Origin: Stercorarius parasiticus
Taxonomy: Eukaryota; Chordata; Aves; Charadriiformes; Stercorariidae
Length of the DNA: 64,000 nt
Direction: 5' to 3'
NCBI GenBank assembly: GCA_013396915.1
Contig: VWZL01002056.1
Span: 168,063-232,062, forward strand
A program made the position numbers and the translations under genes. The notes below the pieces were generated by a model. The model was not told where the DNA came from. It worked only from the letters and a program-made list of their open reading frames with translations, and made no database searches. Of this stretch, positions 10,239 to 23,600 are shown one piece after another (position 1 is the stretch's first letter; the number at the start of each line of letters is the position of its first letter).

Positions 10239-13200
10239 ACCAAACAAAGCTGAATAAATCCTGTAAGAAGGAGCTGTAGGAATTGGGATTTTTTCAGACT
10301 GTGATATGTAGCAGAAGTCTCCAAGAATACCATTCCAACCCACTTTGCCAGCAGCTGTCAACTTGCATTAAAAGACAACGGGATTATACACTTAGCATGC
10401 TTAACTGGACTTTGCCGCATTTGCTGTCGCTGCCACTGCGATACGAAGCACCGCTAGAAATGAGCGTGGTCCCCACCCCCAGGAACAGGAACAGCACTAG
10501 CACTGGCTGTGCAACTACCCAACAAGATGCAGTCCGACACCGCAGAACTATTAAATTCACAGAGTTCAAGACCACAAGGAACTATTGACTCATCTGCATC
10601 ACCCAGACCCTTATCTGGCAATTTTTGCACCAACCCTGTAAATTCTGATTTACTTACAGCACAGCTAACAACGACAACTAACAATAATAAGTAAACAATC
10701 TGTCCATCCAACCTTGGAGGACTAAATAAAGTCCGTGGGAATGTTTCTCTCATCTTGGTGGGATGACGATTTCAGACAGAAGCTCCGTGTGATGCAGAAT
10801 GAACAGTATAATTTCCTATGTTGCAGGTATAATCTAGCCGTGAACAGAACAGCATTTTTCTTAAAAGTTATCTCAGGATAAGCATTACAGCAAAGGTGCT
10901 ATACAACAGACAAGTAGTTCCTCAGACCCACTGTGGTATTTTAACAGCTTTAACCATACTAACCATTATTATTAAAGTGGATGCCTAAAGTTAGATTCTT
11001 AATACTCTGAATTTCAAAAGCGTTAAGCATCCACGAGTTTAACAAGATGCTCATACCTCTTGCATACCTATCTAGCCCCTCATTAAGCTTTGGACAGTAC
11101 CAACCTGATTTTGAGAACCCATTTCAAAAAGAACAAAACACCTTAATTATTCTTCTTCAAAGCAGACATTGATCTGCAGCAAATGAAATGCCTTCGACAG
11201 CATCAGACATTGCACTGAGGCTGCTTTTTTCTGATGCCTGCAGAACATCTGCACTCACATCCTGTGCTGTCAGGAACATCACGTATTATTAGGCGTTAGG
11301 ACAAAGGCTACACTGCCAGGTCATACTTTTAGAGAAGAAAAATCAATTTCAGTATTCTGAAGAGTGCATCACTGGTAGAGTGTGTTATTAAGCATTATGA
11401 ATGGTTCCACTGGTGACCCCATTTAAGGGAATGGAAGATGTAGCCAGACAGAGAGGGAAAAAAATGAACCTCTGTTGCATTAGAATACTGTAGATGGTTC
11501 ATGGTAAATGCAGCATTAACTATTTAATATTTGTGTGTGTGCACACTTCTTCGTAGCTATATATGCATGCGTAAAATGATATTAAATGCAAGCATACATA
11601 CATATTTCTTTTGTAAATGTATCTTCGTAAGTCATACAGTCCAAAAGGCAGCTTTACCATCATGTACCTAATGTCTAAACACACTTCCAAGCTTCTGTAA
11701 TCGTGATACTCAAGGTGGATCTCTCCCTGTGTTCTCACTTTCTTTGCCTCGCTGACTCCTTTTCACTGATTTACTGGAAGGATGGTTCACTGCGCAATAA
11801 AACAAACCATTCATGTCTAGAGTTATAAGTTTCTCAGTTTAAGGACAGGGTCAAAAAAGGCAAAGCAGCTGAGCGGGCTGTGCCAAAAAAGAAAGTCTTT
11901 ACTGCTACAGTCAGCATTTTCTACAGCTTTTCCCAAAAATCAGGTAGAAGAAAAACTTGACAGAGATGTCCTTGAATACCTGCTAAGAAGAAAAGGGAAT
12001 TTTTGAGAGGTAACTGTGAAGGAGGGCAGGGAGGAAAGAAGACGACTGAAACACCTCCCAGAATACCACCCCTTTCAGTAAACGCCTTCTGGTAAACTTT
12101 GACATGGTCATGTCTCAGATGAGACACATACCACACGTACCAGAAATGAAAACAAAGAGAGAATTTAAAAAAAAATGCAACAGAAAATTGGCATTCACTG
12201 GCATTTCCATCCTATAAACTACTATTTATCAATGCTTGTATTCTGGTACCACCTAAAATCTTCTAGACAATATTTATAAATAGACAGTACCATGCTTTTA
12301 AAAGCTGGTAATCTAAACTACCACGTAGAATGTTTTTATAACCTGAATTCATCTAAAGTCTAAGAAATTCAAAATACATTAGGTGGACATGCACTTCATT
12401 TTGATCTCAGGTATGGGATTTTTAGACAGTAGTGGGGTTTTTTTGCTTTTGCTTTAACACACAATGTTAAATTTCTACACATTAAAAAAATAATTACAAG
12501 ATCCAGTCTGGAGTAAGGGGAGAAAGAAAAAAGTATGGGAAAAATAAAGAAGATAACTGCTACTGAAAGTCTTGGGAAAGGAATAAAGTAGCAAAATTTT
12601 GCTTAGTGTTTATGATATATGAGAAACAAATATAAGTTTTCATGCATTTTATGATACCACATTATGTCTTTTTGAAACTTCAGCTTCTAAAGGATGGACC
12701 AACAACCCAAAATCCATTCAGTCTCACTGGATTTAGTAATGACAATACATTTCAAGGATATGAGGTCAAGACGTCGTTTTGCTGTTCAAATCCAGCAATT
12801 AAAGAAAATCTCTTTACGTGAGAGTCACCAGGCATACACTTCTCTATCCTACATCCCCAGCAGCTTTCTGCTGAACAATTTCCAACCATTTTGATACGTC
12901 CTATAAATAGATGCTACAATGAATATAGATGAGCCATGTCAGTTCTACTACATGTAGTTATCAGATTTCTTTCTGACAAACTAAGTAAGTACAGACTCCC
13001 TGGGATGGAGGCTATAGATCCTGAAGTATATCCCTCCTCCTTGGCCCTACAGATCCAGAAGTTGTTTTGGGGTGGGTTTTTTTCCCCCCAGAACAGGACT
13101 AGGAGAGCATTACAAATGCATTTCTGGGAATAGCTTCACATTCTTCAAAATTATTTTGCAGAAAATAAATACAGTTCCTAATCTTATTTGCAAGTGGGAA

Positions 13201-15164
13201 ACTAAGATTGTAGTCATGCTGAACACAAGGCTCAGATCAGTCTGTTAGATCAGTCTTAGATTAGTCCTGTCTAAATCCACAATCTGTAAAAGAATAGGTC
13301 CAAATGGAAGTTCCTCTCAAAACTGGACAGAAATTAAGCTTTTCTAGACACTCCATCAGAGAAATTCTCAAAGTCATCACAGCTGAATGATGCTGTAATG
13401 TTACATCAGAATAAAAAAATTAAAGACGATAGGCTAGAACCACAATTTTAATTATTTCATTGCTCAAGAGATAATCAAGAAAGAGTATTTAAAATTTTTA
13501 GGGGGTGGAGGAGTGGGGGGAGAAGGCCAAATGGGAGGAAAAGACTACATACTACCAAGCTATGTATGACCAGGGAAAGTTCAGAGAGGCAGCTGATATA
13601 TGTGGCCACCACCTATAGATGAGCACAAGACCAAACATGAAGAAAGATTTTGCTATCTGACAATAGTGCACGATGCACAATGGTAGTCTTGAAAAAATTA
13701 GGTACAGATTAAATATGTGACAGACTACCCAACAAAGCAAATTACAGGCATAAGCATAGTGAGTCAGCTCTCCAAAACATTGTTTAAGTATTTGACTATA
13801 TACGACATGAATCCCCAGTAACTGGATCTTGCAGGAAAAGAATCTAATTGTATTTATATACATCATGTTCCTCTCAGCATGTATTTATATATGCAAACGT
13901 TTTGCTGTGAAAATGTTTTCAGCAAATGTTATTTCCTCTTGGTTCTTTTACATGAACTTGTAAGTACAGGAACGAATCATTAACTGGTTATTTACAGTGA
14001 GTCTTTACTGCACCTGGGACACCATGAAAAGACAGATTTCTAAATTATTTGAAAATAACTGCTATAATAAATTAAGAATTTCTTCACAGGACATTTGCAA
14101 ACTAAGAAAGAAACTAAAAAGAAAAGTATTGTAGATCAGAGAGAATTAATTGAACTCAGTGACTGAATGGTAAATGAGATTACGTATCAGGAAATGAACA
14201 TAGCATACAAAACAAGTCTTTCTGTCCCTACTTTAAAAACTGCAGGATACAAAAATTCTTGGTCTCATTTTATAAAGCATTTAAGACACAAATTCAACAT
14301 ACGAAGCGAAGCATATTGGTTACAGACTAAGTTTTAAGAATATGCATAAGACCACTGCAGATCAGATCTCAAGAGCTGATCAAGATCAGGCAGAAGGTCT
14401 CTGGAAGAGAAAGCCTCAAGCCATGTTTTCTGACTTCAGTAACACGTAACAAGGGTTCTACAACAAGTGTGCCCTTCCTCTACAAACATGTTGACAGCAA
14501 ATGCAGGCACACAAGAAAATTTTCTCCTCTCCTTTTTTTTTTTTTTTCAAATGTGCCTTCAAAGGCAAGATACCAGGTTAGATAAGCCACCGGTCTGACA
14601 CAGAAGTCATATCCACGTGGCTAACACTCAAGGCTGTGGCCAGCAGCTACACTGCAATTGTAATTGCTCTTCAAGAACGCTGCAGAGCAGCTCTTCCTCC
14701 AACTTAGGGATGGCAGCATAAACCTTCAAAGAAAGACCGGTTGGCCTACTCCAAGGTCAAAGACAGGGAGTCTGTCCTCAGAGCAATCTGTTCTAACTAG
14801 CCTGACACCAGAACAAATAGAATTTCCGTTCTTTAAAGAACTTGGCTTAAAGCAAACCCTACTTCTGCTTTTATTGTCTCGAGTGATACATATTTTAAGT
14901 TTGAAAGACAAAACAACAGTTGATTATATTTTTGAAATCTGCATTTATCAAGAAGTATGACCACTGAGTGTAAGAACATTTACTTCGCCAACAGTGGTAC
15001 AAGGGAAGTGGTATTGCACATATCGATAAGTGAAAAAGGTTCTTTCTCAGAACGATTGCTTAGGAAGCTCTAGCAAAATGGCTAGAATGAAATATAATGA
15101 AATTACATCTTCCAGAAATTTAGAACTCCATTGCTTTAAAAAAAAATTTAAAAAAATTTAAAAA

Positions 15165-15182
15165 TATCTCTCTCTCTCTCTC
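15165..15182. repeat. CT dinucleotide microsatellite
   Basis: A short (CT)n run follows an A/T-rich low-complexity stretch at 15137-15164. No function is implied. Confidence 0.85.
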
Positions 15183-15438
15183 ACTGTTGGGTGAAACTCT
15201 CCTCAAAAGGAATTTACTGAAAGAGCAGAACGTTTAAAGGGGGAAAAAGCATTTTTTGGGTCTATTTTTTAGGACCGAATAACCTTAAGTATATTATAGC
15301 TGTCAATATTTCGTAAGCCATTTCCCAGTGTACGCCTGTTCTTATAGAGGCTGTGCATCCACTGATAACGGGTTCAAGCAACTGCAAAATCACAAAGGGA
15401 CTGGGGCAGAGTAAGGGGGGCAAACAGGTACTTTTTTT

Positions 15439-15575
15439 AGGAAAGGGCCTCTGGAGGTGATTTAGTCCAAACTTCCATCAAAAGAAGGACTATTGCTAAC
15501 ACCAGATCAGGTCACTGAAAGCAAGTGCTTGAGCACACAGCTCTGCATTCACCTTGATGAAATCTAGAAAACTGT
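15439..15575 (-). mobile_element. CR1: Degenerate CR1 LINE fragment
   Basis: GGAAAGGGCCTCTGGAGGTG, TTTAGTCCAAACTTCCATCA and the later CAGATCAGGTCACTGA and CTTGAGCAC resemble the reversed CR1 3' UTR. The terminal tail is lost. The call rests on pattern similarity over roughly 130 bp and the ends are approximate. Confidence 0.6.
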
Positions 15576-17767
15576 AGCAGGACCTGTACTTTCATAAATC
15601 TCTATCCTGAGGAGGCCAAAATGACTTCTTCACAATCAAGTTCATGTGTTGCCAAAGCACAGCCTGAAAGGGTTGTCAGATCTGGAAATAATAGGACTTT
15701 TCTTGGTGGCAACCCACTTATTGTTCCTCCTACCCTTTCTCTTTAATGCACAGGGAAGCCAAGATAAATCTACTCTACATGAATTTCCCTCCCCCCGTCA
15801 GAAAGGAAGTGTTACAGTGAGAAATTATGCTTCTTATCCAACAAATGGTGCTGCTTTCTTAGTCAGTCAGCGTTAATGTAGTTGCTTGTTACATATAAAA
15901 ATGGGACAGGATGCACAAATCAAAACCAACAGGCAAGCGTGAAAGAGAGAAAAGAAACATGGAAGAAGCAACCCAAATCGAAACATGAAATAGCCATCCT
16001 GGCAGGAAAAGTGCTGTGTGTCAGAGCAGCTCATTTGCTTTCTGACTCTCATAGACACAGCAGGGATTACCCAACATACTATATACATTTAATATACAAC
16101 ATAAGAGAAAAATTGCTGGGAAGGTATTGCTTATTTGAACTTTTTAAACATACCCAGATTCCTGATTTCAGTGACAAAAATTTTCATTTATATTGCCCAT
16201 GGCAATCAGTGAACCAGTGCAGTTCAGAGCAGGGTTTTCCTAGAATGTACTTACATGCTGTAAGTGCAAGAGTGCTAGGAAAAAAACCAAAATCAAACAA
16301 ACAGACAAACGACAAGTTTTCACAGAATGATTCCTGAATTTTCCTATCAGATTTCACTTTGAATCAACTTCTGGCCTTGCATGGTTTTCTGGGTTTTTTT
16401 AGAGGTTCCATTTTATCTTCCTGATTTGTTTGTGCCCCATTCATTGCTCATAGCCAAAAAAAGAACTTTATCTTGTATATTAATTAATTTTTTCACAAAC
16501 TTATATTGGGGGAAAAAACCCAACCAAACAAAAAACCCCACAGCACTACATACCCGTAATACTTTCAGGAATCTCAATTTTTAAAGAATCATCAAGGTAT
16601 TTAATGTCTAAAGATGCTCTGGTTTTGTAATACTATGCAGGGTGCATACTTTTCATAGACTCCTGCTGCAACTGTTTTCACTTGTTTGCATTATTTTTCT
16701 GTTGGATCATCTAGTGATACTGTACACCAGGTTCACTAAGATATTTAATCACCCCTCACTAGCATCACAAATCAAACCCAAATGTGATTCACTATCTCCA
16801 TTGGAAAGACAATCATTTTACATATTCATTTGTTATATTTTGGGTTTTTTTCCAATACTGAATATTATGTCAGACAATAAACTGGGAGACCAAAGCTTTT
16901 AGAAATACCAGTTTAATGAGGTAAGCTACCACAAAATGCCATGAATTTACTGCATTTGCAGGCTCTGTCACACAACAATGATGTCTCCTTTTAAAAGTAG
17001 GCACAGTATATACTGGATACTGCCATTGAGAATGAAACACCAGTAATAATCAGATTCAGAAAAAATGCTAAATACTGTACTACCCATCACAGAATTACAA
17101 AATGCACTGACCCCTAACTTAAAAGGCACAATCAGCTCTACATGAGCAATTAGCCACATTCCTTTTCTTGCCTTATGTCAGTGTAACCTCATTAAACCTA
17201 GTATTTCCCTCGCGTTTAGCACATTGTTCTGATCATGGTTTCATCATTTTTCAAGCCACTTAAAAAAGCATTACACATCTAAGACCAGAGTACAATCATT
17301 ACACTACAGCTTCAAGAGCTATTCATGTATAATTCAACGATTTTTGCTCTGAATTAGCTTATTATTCATAGGATCTGGTCTAAAGGGTTGTTTTTTTTTC
17401 TTAAATCACAAAGAGCCTGGCTATGATTAGAAGCAATGCTCACTATAGCTAAATACTAACAGAAACCTTTAAAATGCTATTTTAGCACATAAAGTGCATT
17501 CACCCCTCGGCATCCATCCTGCTCGTTTACAGGACATACAAAGGTTACAGTCAGAGTGGAGACCAAACCTGAAGCAACAGCAAAGCTAAAAGCAGAAACC
17601 TAAGACTTCCAAGATTTGGTCTAATTACCAATGAACTTCCTCCAACAAAATCTTTTGTGCCACAAAAGGTATAAAACCATTTAAACCATTTTCATGAGTT
17701 AGATCTGAAGTTATTAGCAAATCCATTCAATAGTATTATAAAATCTTTTCTTAAGACTCACACTTAC

Positions 17768-17992
17768 TCTTAAAAGTAACTGAAAAATTGATACAAGTTC
17801 CACTATAGGGTTCTGCTACCACTTGCATTTTCTTCATTCCTAAGTAGCACGAATGAGCTATGTCTGTAGTGGATTGATCAGTAAAATCCCTACGGAATTT
17901 TAAAGTCACATTCAGTTTTACTTTTTCATCCAATAACAAACTATTTTGCAGCTTCACTAGGGATGCAAGACTGGAAATCCAGTTATAATCCC
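17768..17992 (-). CDS. Unassigned open exon-like segment, phase 1 to phase 1
   Basis: This 225 bp segment lies between a plausible acceptor (TTTGCAG) and a consensus donor (A|GTAAGT). It is open in the frame that reads GDYNWISSLASLVKLQNSLL, continues through DEKVKLNVTLKFRRDF and CYLGMKKMQVV, and ends YSGTCINFSVTFK. The frame stays open about 16 codons upstream of the acceptor. It has two N-glycosylation sequons (NVT, NFS) and two cysteines, as an extracellular or lumenal segment would. Entry and exit phases are both 1, the same as the flanking TUB junction, so inclusion would not break the TUB frame. I do not recognise the family. It could be a nested-gene exon, a decayed gene fragment, or a chance open frame, since frames of about 90 codons are common in this window. 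Confidence 0.25.
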
Positions 17993-20429
17993 CTGCAAAG
18001 TTTACAATATCAAAAGTAACATAGGTAGGATTCCAAGAGTGAAATTACACACGAATGAACAGTTAAATACCAGTGTGCAGAAGAAGTAGATGAGCTGGAT
18101 GAGAATGTGCTACGTGTACACTCTGAACACACTTTAACTGACAGGGATATTTGTCACTTGACATTTGGTTACTTGAGACTTATCTTGAAGGTAAACTTCA
18201 GGAGAGGAGGTACTCAAAATTTTCTTTATTTATTATATTTATAGTATAATCCATGAATAACCCCTCCACTCTGTGGAAGCATACATAACATGCAATCGAT
18301 GGGTGAATGCTGAAGGCCAGGGAAGACCACGCATAGCATAAGAGATAAGCAGTAAGAATTGCAGCAGAGGCAGACGTTTCCACAGGTAACAATATTTGTT
18401 TCCAACACACAGAGCAGTATCAGCATGCACAAGTTCTCAGCCTATGTAAAGTGTCATTATTTTTACTGACACAACTTCCTTCTATTAAAATATACCAAGA
18501 TTTGCCTGTTTGGGGAATTTTTCACAAAATGAATAAAAAATTATCAGCATATGAGAAAAATACTAGGTGCTACCCACTGTGAGATAATAAAAAATCTGTG
18601 CAACTCCTTCACAGTATGCACACACTTGGACTAACTTGCCTACCTCCAGCAGGTAGGTTCAAAGAGAGCTACCCAGCAAATGCAGCCCCAGCATAGACAT
18701 CGCCAGCGCCTGCAGAACAGCCCCGGAAATCACACACTCAAACGATCACTGTTTCTGTCTATGTGCCTCACTAGGATTTTGTTCACGGAATATTTTAGCC
18801 AAGAGCTCATCAGAAAACTGCCTAGAAAACATGTGAATGTATACACACACATAGGTGTTATACAACGCAAATTTGTAAAGTCAAACCTACTGGAGCTGAT
18901 CAGCACAATATCTAAAGTTCTGAACGTAGTACAGACATAGACACCCCATAAAGGCACAAGAGGCATTATATGAGATGAAACAGAGCCTCAAGGCTATGCA
19001 GTAATCATGACTGACGTTATTACCCTGCACAATGCTCAGTTACAGCCTAAGACAGGTTTTCTTTTAAACTAGTAAAAGAATTTTTACTCTTCAGCAAGAA
19101 ATATTTCAAAATAAAAATTGGCATCTGTACTACTATGCTGGAGTTTTATATTAAATTGAGAAACATTAGCTTTCTGTTCACCTATTTTACCAACAATTTT
19201 TACATTCATTAATTTTTACTTATAATTTTAAGCCTAGGTACTGACACACACCATCTTTTTTTCAAATATATGAATAAAGCCTTTACCTCAGGGCCAGCCT
19301 CTAAAGCCTGTCTAACCTAGGGCTTCCTTTGCAGCCAGAGGGACTGCAGACATAGAGATGCTGTAGATTCAGATCTCAAGAATTAAGCTGCAGTGTGTAA
19401 AGGATTTTGATAAGGTAGGCTCAAGTCCTACAAAATCCCTATAGATAAGCCCCAATAATCTGACCTCAATAATTACCCTTATTCGTCATTGCTATCTTTA
19501 AATAGACATGTCAAGGATATACACTATTTTCTTACTTAAGCAATAATGTTGGACATACACAAGACAGGAATACAGTACAGTCCAGGGAGGACTGTGTTAC
19601 AAGGACAGCTTTATCCAAGAAGTACAAATTATTGTAAAGGCACTTATTAATGTCATTAGTCATTCACCATCAAATAAAAAGAAACTGTATGTGGTACAAA
19701 ACCCTCTCTCTTTTTGTGAGTGTGCATACATATATAAAATTTTAATACCTCTAAAGTAGCTCATGTTACTTCTTCCGCCTAGCCTATGTAATTCAAATAC
19801 TACATCCCATAATGGCAATGTCATTTCTGCCTACCCTTTTGTCATTATCTTCCCCAAAGTCATTGCAGAAAATTTTTCATACAAACAACTCCCATATGTC
19901 GACCAGGTGGGACAGAGTAACGCTGAAGTAAGAACTTGAAGAACCCCTTTGAGGATGTTATCTCCCTTTTGTTGAATCGATTTTGAAAATGCTCACTTAA
20001 CCTCTAATTTGTATAGTTTAAACCTCAGTAAGAGTCTGGACTGCAATGACTGCAGAAATGACTGCAATTTAAGGCTCTTTCTCCAAATTACGTTACATGC
20101 AGATAGTCTAAAAAAGCGCATTGGTGTAAGATGGTTCTCATTTCTTTAACCCTGCGGGAAAACACCAGCATCTTTCCATCAGTACTATCTTCCTCCTCTG
20201 CAATTTGAACAGACACTCTCCTTCGGAAAAGATTCAGTTTACAAATTTTAGCCCTCCTTCACTCCCAGGTTATACATGCCGAGACAAGACCAAGTCACAT
20301 TTTCCAATCTCATGAAAATTTCAAGAAATTGCTTTTAGGCAATTTTCAGAAATTCAAAGAAATAAATAAAAAAAAGAGAAGTATTTTGCAGTCAATTCAA
20401 CATCTGACATTCAGCCGCATGCAGCTAAC

Positions 20430-20564
20430 CTTTGTGTTTCCCTTTTTTCTCCTTTCTGGCGCTGCCAGTCTGACAGCTCGCAGCTGCTGCCTTGGTTTTT
20501 TTAGTTGGTTTCGGAGCTTGGGCATCCACTACCACCTTTACATCTTCCTGCTCGGTCTCCTGCA
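20430..20564 (-). CDS. TUB: TUB lysine/alanine-rich exon, probable cassette
   Basis: This 135 bp exon is phase 1 at both ends. After joining to exon 32432-32594 it reads (G)VQETEQEDVKVVVDAQAPK, then PTKKTKAAAASCQ and ends ARKEKKGKHK. This matches the mammalian TUB segment that starts VQEAD and ends with the ARKEKKGKHK motif. The acceptor is chosen as AAGCAG| because it restores Y-Q-V-Q-E. A nearer AG (CTCAAG) would add one codon. The donor AAAG|GTTAGC departs from consensus. A pyrimidine tract lies upstream on the transcribed strand (20592-20650). Length divisible by three, symmetric phase, weak donor and pyrimidine tract all suggest optional inclusion. Confidence 0.9.
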
Positions 20565-20591
20565 CTGCTTGAGAGAGTCAGGGTACCCCAC

Positions 20592-20650
20592 CAAAAAGAA
20601 AAACAGAGAGAGAGAAGAGAGAAACAAAGAGAAAGAGACAAGAAGAGACA
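20592..20650 (-). promoter_or_regulatory. Long polypyrimidine tract upstream of the cassette exon
   Basis: The plus strand is a nearly pure A/G run, so the TUB pre-mRNA carries about 59 bases of U/C-rich sequence with repeated CUCUCU and UCUU elements. It starts about 28 bases upstream of the exon acceptor at 20564. Such motifs bind PTB-type splicing repressors (family knowledge). The regulatory role here is inferred. It may also simply be a GA microsatellite. Confidence 0.5.
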
Positions 20651-23600
20651 ATGAATTGAAAACTCCGTGAAGGCATAAGAGAGTAAGCAGACATAGCAGA
20701 GTTGTTTGGTATTCAGACAATTCATGCAGAGAGGAGAGTCAAATAAACCAGAATTTGCAAAGCGACAGCAAAAACCTGAAAGTGTCAGATTAGCTAGGAC
20801 GTATTTCCTAACTTTCTTCCTCCTTCCAATAATATATCAGCTCCTAACTTGCAGGCCAAAAGTGACATCAGAATATGAATGTGTTGCTGAGCTATTGTAG
20901 GAAGCACTTTTTGTCACAGTAAAGCTCTGCCAGATTGATCATCGACAGTAGCAACATGAAGGCAGAAAAATTTTATTTAGACTTTGTAGTGCCTATGCTT
21001 AAAGCTACATCCTAACCCTGTAAACAAGGAAACATAGGAAGGTTATTTTCAAAACACATCTTGCACAATTGTATGTATGACAGTATGAGCAGAACAGCCA
21101 CGCATTTTATGGTGAAAATATATGCAAGCTGAAATTAAAAACTCCTCCTACTTTGTAACATAAACACTTTAATTCATTCCTTAGAAGTCTCAACATAATA
21201 TGTATGGCATAAACTGTGAACGTCAGCATAATTCATGCAATGCTAGCTGTTTTTCAAAGTAAAAAGAGGCTTTATCATTTTCTAAAAGCATGACACACTT
21301 CGAGGTCAATATTTGAATCTGTGAAAGTAACACACACAATAACTCTTTCTCCTGGCCAGGTTAAGCCTTGAAGTGAAATAATATTGAGTTCACAAAGGCA
21401 TAGAAGCAGTTACCTTTGTGAAATACATAAAAGAATCACCAAACTTCACACCCCAAACAAAACAGCCTGTAGGTGGGCACTAAGAGATTTTGGTGCCAGC
21501 TGTTGGTCAACATTAATTGCTGAGCCCCACTGGCTTCACCTTGTGACTGTGGCTTATCTCAGAGGAACCTCACCCTGGCGCTTGAGGCGTCCTATCGTCC
21601 TTTTCTTTCTCCCAAAACTAAAGTGCTTTCTTTAAAAGGATAAAACAAGTCCACTAAGAAACCTTACTGGAAAGAACTGGTTGCCTGTAACATTACTTGC
21701 AAAATATCCTGACAAACTTCATAAAAGCATGAAAAACCAAATGATGTTCAATGACACATGGGCTGACAGTAATCTTTCTTTGAAAGGAGAAATTCTCCCT
21801 AGGCTTCTGGTCTGTGAGGCAACTCTCCTATTCAGCAAATCCTTCATGCGCAGGAATAGCAATAGAAACACCAAGGAGACTCTCAGAGGAGTAAGACAAA
21901 AGGATTTAGCCACGTCTGTGTAGACTGTAGCTTACAAACCCACAGCTACCCTTCCCAGCACAGCAACCTGTTACGAATAGCATTCCACTCACAACACAAT
22001 GAGCATGTGAGGCACCCAATGAACACACGCTCCTTTTCTCATTACACAGAGGGAAGAGTTCAAGTTTTATAGAGAATATCCATTAAAATAGTCGAGGAGT
22101 GACTAAAAGCCCAAAGAAACAGCTTGTCACTGCCCAGCTCCTCATTCCTGTCTTTATCATACACCAATGACAAGGATTGCGGTCCCTTTGCTGGGTGTAA
22201 AGGAGCACTGGAAATGAGTAAGACATAGCCAAAGGAGTGCACAGGACGCCAGGGTAAATGGCACATAGAAGGCAGTACCCTGGGTCCTAGTTCCATGGGC
22301 ATGGCAGCCTCGGACTAAGCAGGGAACCAAAGAGTCCCCACTCCACAGCCTCTAAATAAGTGTGATTTGCCAGCCCAGCAATCTATCCTATATTTGTAGC
22401 TCAGTCTCTCTTAAAAAACTAGGGTGTGTTCTTTTACTTGTTTTAAAGATTATAATCCACGTTATAATTAAATTCAGTACTTTACAAATGACCTATATTA
22501 AATTACCCGATAGTTCTCTAAATCGTTTTAAATATGGCCATATTCATTCACTCAGATGAAGCATCATTTACTTGGTCCAAAGCAACGATTAATCAGCAAA
22601 GTGATGAAATATTCTGACATTGTTAATTGAAAAGGTAAAGACTTATCTTCACTATCTTGTCAGTCATCCTTTGATCTAGCAAGCAAAAGCTTGAAGCTTT
22701 TTGAATTACTTATGTCTCATAAATTTCAGCAAGAGACATCTGATTTTAAGTACAGTGATGAGCTCCAAAGGACAGAGAAGGAAATATTTCCAGTGCTTTA
22801 CTCAATAAGGCAGAGAACAAGATTTCAGTCCAGTAGCCATTTTGAGCATATACCATCACTGCTGTCTATGGTAAACAGGGCTTCCAGGCATAAGCGACGG
22901 AGGCTGCAAAATAAGATTTAAACCATAAATGCGCAGATACTGCAGCTGGGTTCGTGAAAGGAACTGGCACAGAATTTCCTGCTTCTAAAGGATGCTTCTC
23001 TGAGCTTTACCATTACATTTAAAGCACTACCTCTAAAATAAATCCAAATCTAATCCCACAATACCATCTCCACCACAAAACCATCAGCTATGAACTATTC
23101 GGCAAATAGCAGACCTTGGCTAAGGCTCATCCACTCACTACTGTTTTTTCTTGTGACTGCAGATATCAAAGCAATTATGGAGTTTTGCTGGTCTCCCCTG
23201 CCAGTAGGCGCTCACCTCCCCAAACACCTCACGTGTCGGCATTGCCTGCTGCAGTGCGGTAGGAAGACAAGTTTCTGCAGCACAGTGGTTCCCATCAACA
23301 GGACCAGTCAGTACCTTCATCCCTGCAGAGTGGGCCAGTGGGCTGTCTTCTGTCGCCCGCCAACCTACAGAGAGAGGTCTGTGGACCTGCATTGCTCAGT
23401 GGGTCCAACAGATTTAGATGTGGAGCAAAGTAAAAAAAAAAAATCTGTTTTCTGCTTCCAGTGCTTTCTGCTGCCCCGGAGAGTTGTAAGAATGACCATT
23501 TCTAATACCCTCTGTTTTCACTCTGCAGCTGGTCATTAGCATTGGAGCTTTGAACTTAGCGAACCAGCACTCCTTCTAGTCCATCTTTGTGGAGATGAAG

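Larger units (their letters stand above)
8801..20429 (-). other. TUB intron, 11.6 kb
   Basis: This intron holds three degenerate CR1 fragments (about 9387-9494, 9872-10166 and 15439-15575), a 26 bp duplication beside the second, a CT microsatellite at 15165-15182 and an isolated open exon-like segment at 17768-17992. The rest is AT-rich sequence in which I recognise nothing. Confidence 0.8.

Noticed and set aside
13552..13866. 104-codon minus-strand frame with hydrophobic stretches
   Set aside because: Random-looking composition, no flanking donor or acceptor in matching phase. Considered as a partner exon for 17768-17992 but unsupported.
15882..16337. 151-codon plus-strand open frame
   Set aside because: No recognisable protein block, low-complexity lysine/asparagine-rich end from an A-rich run, no promoter or splice support, and antisense to TUB.
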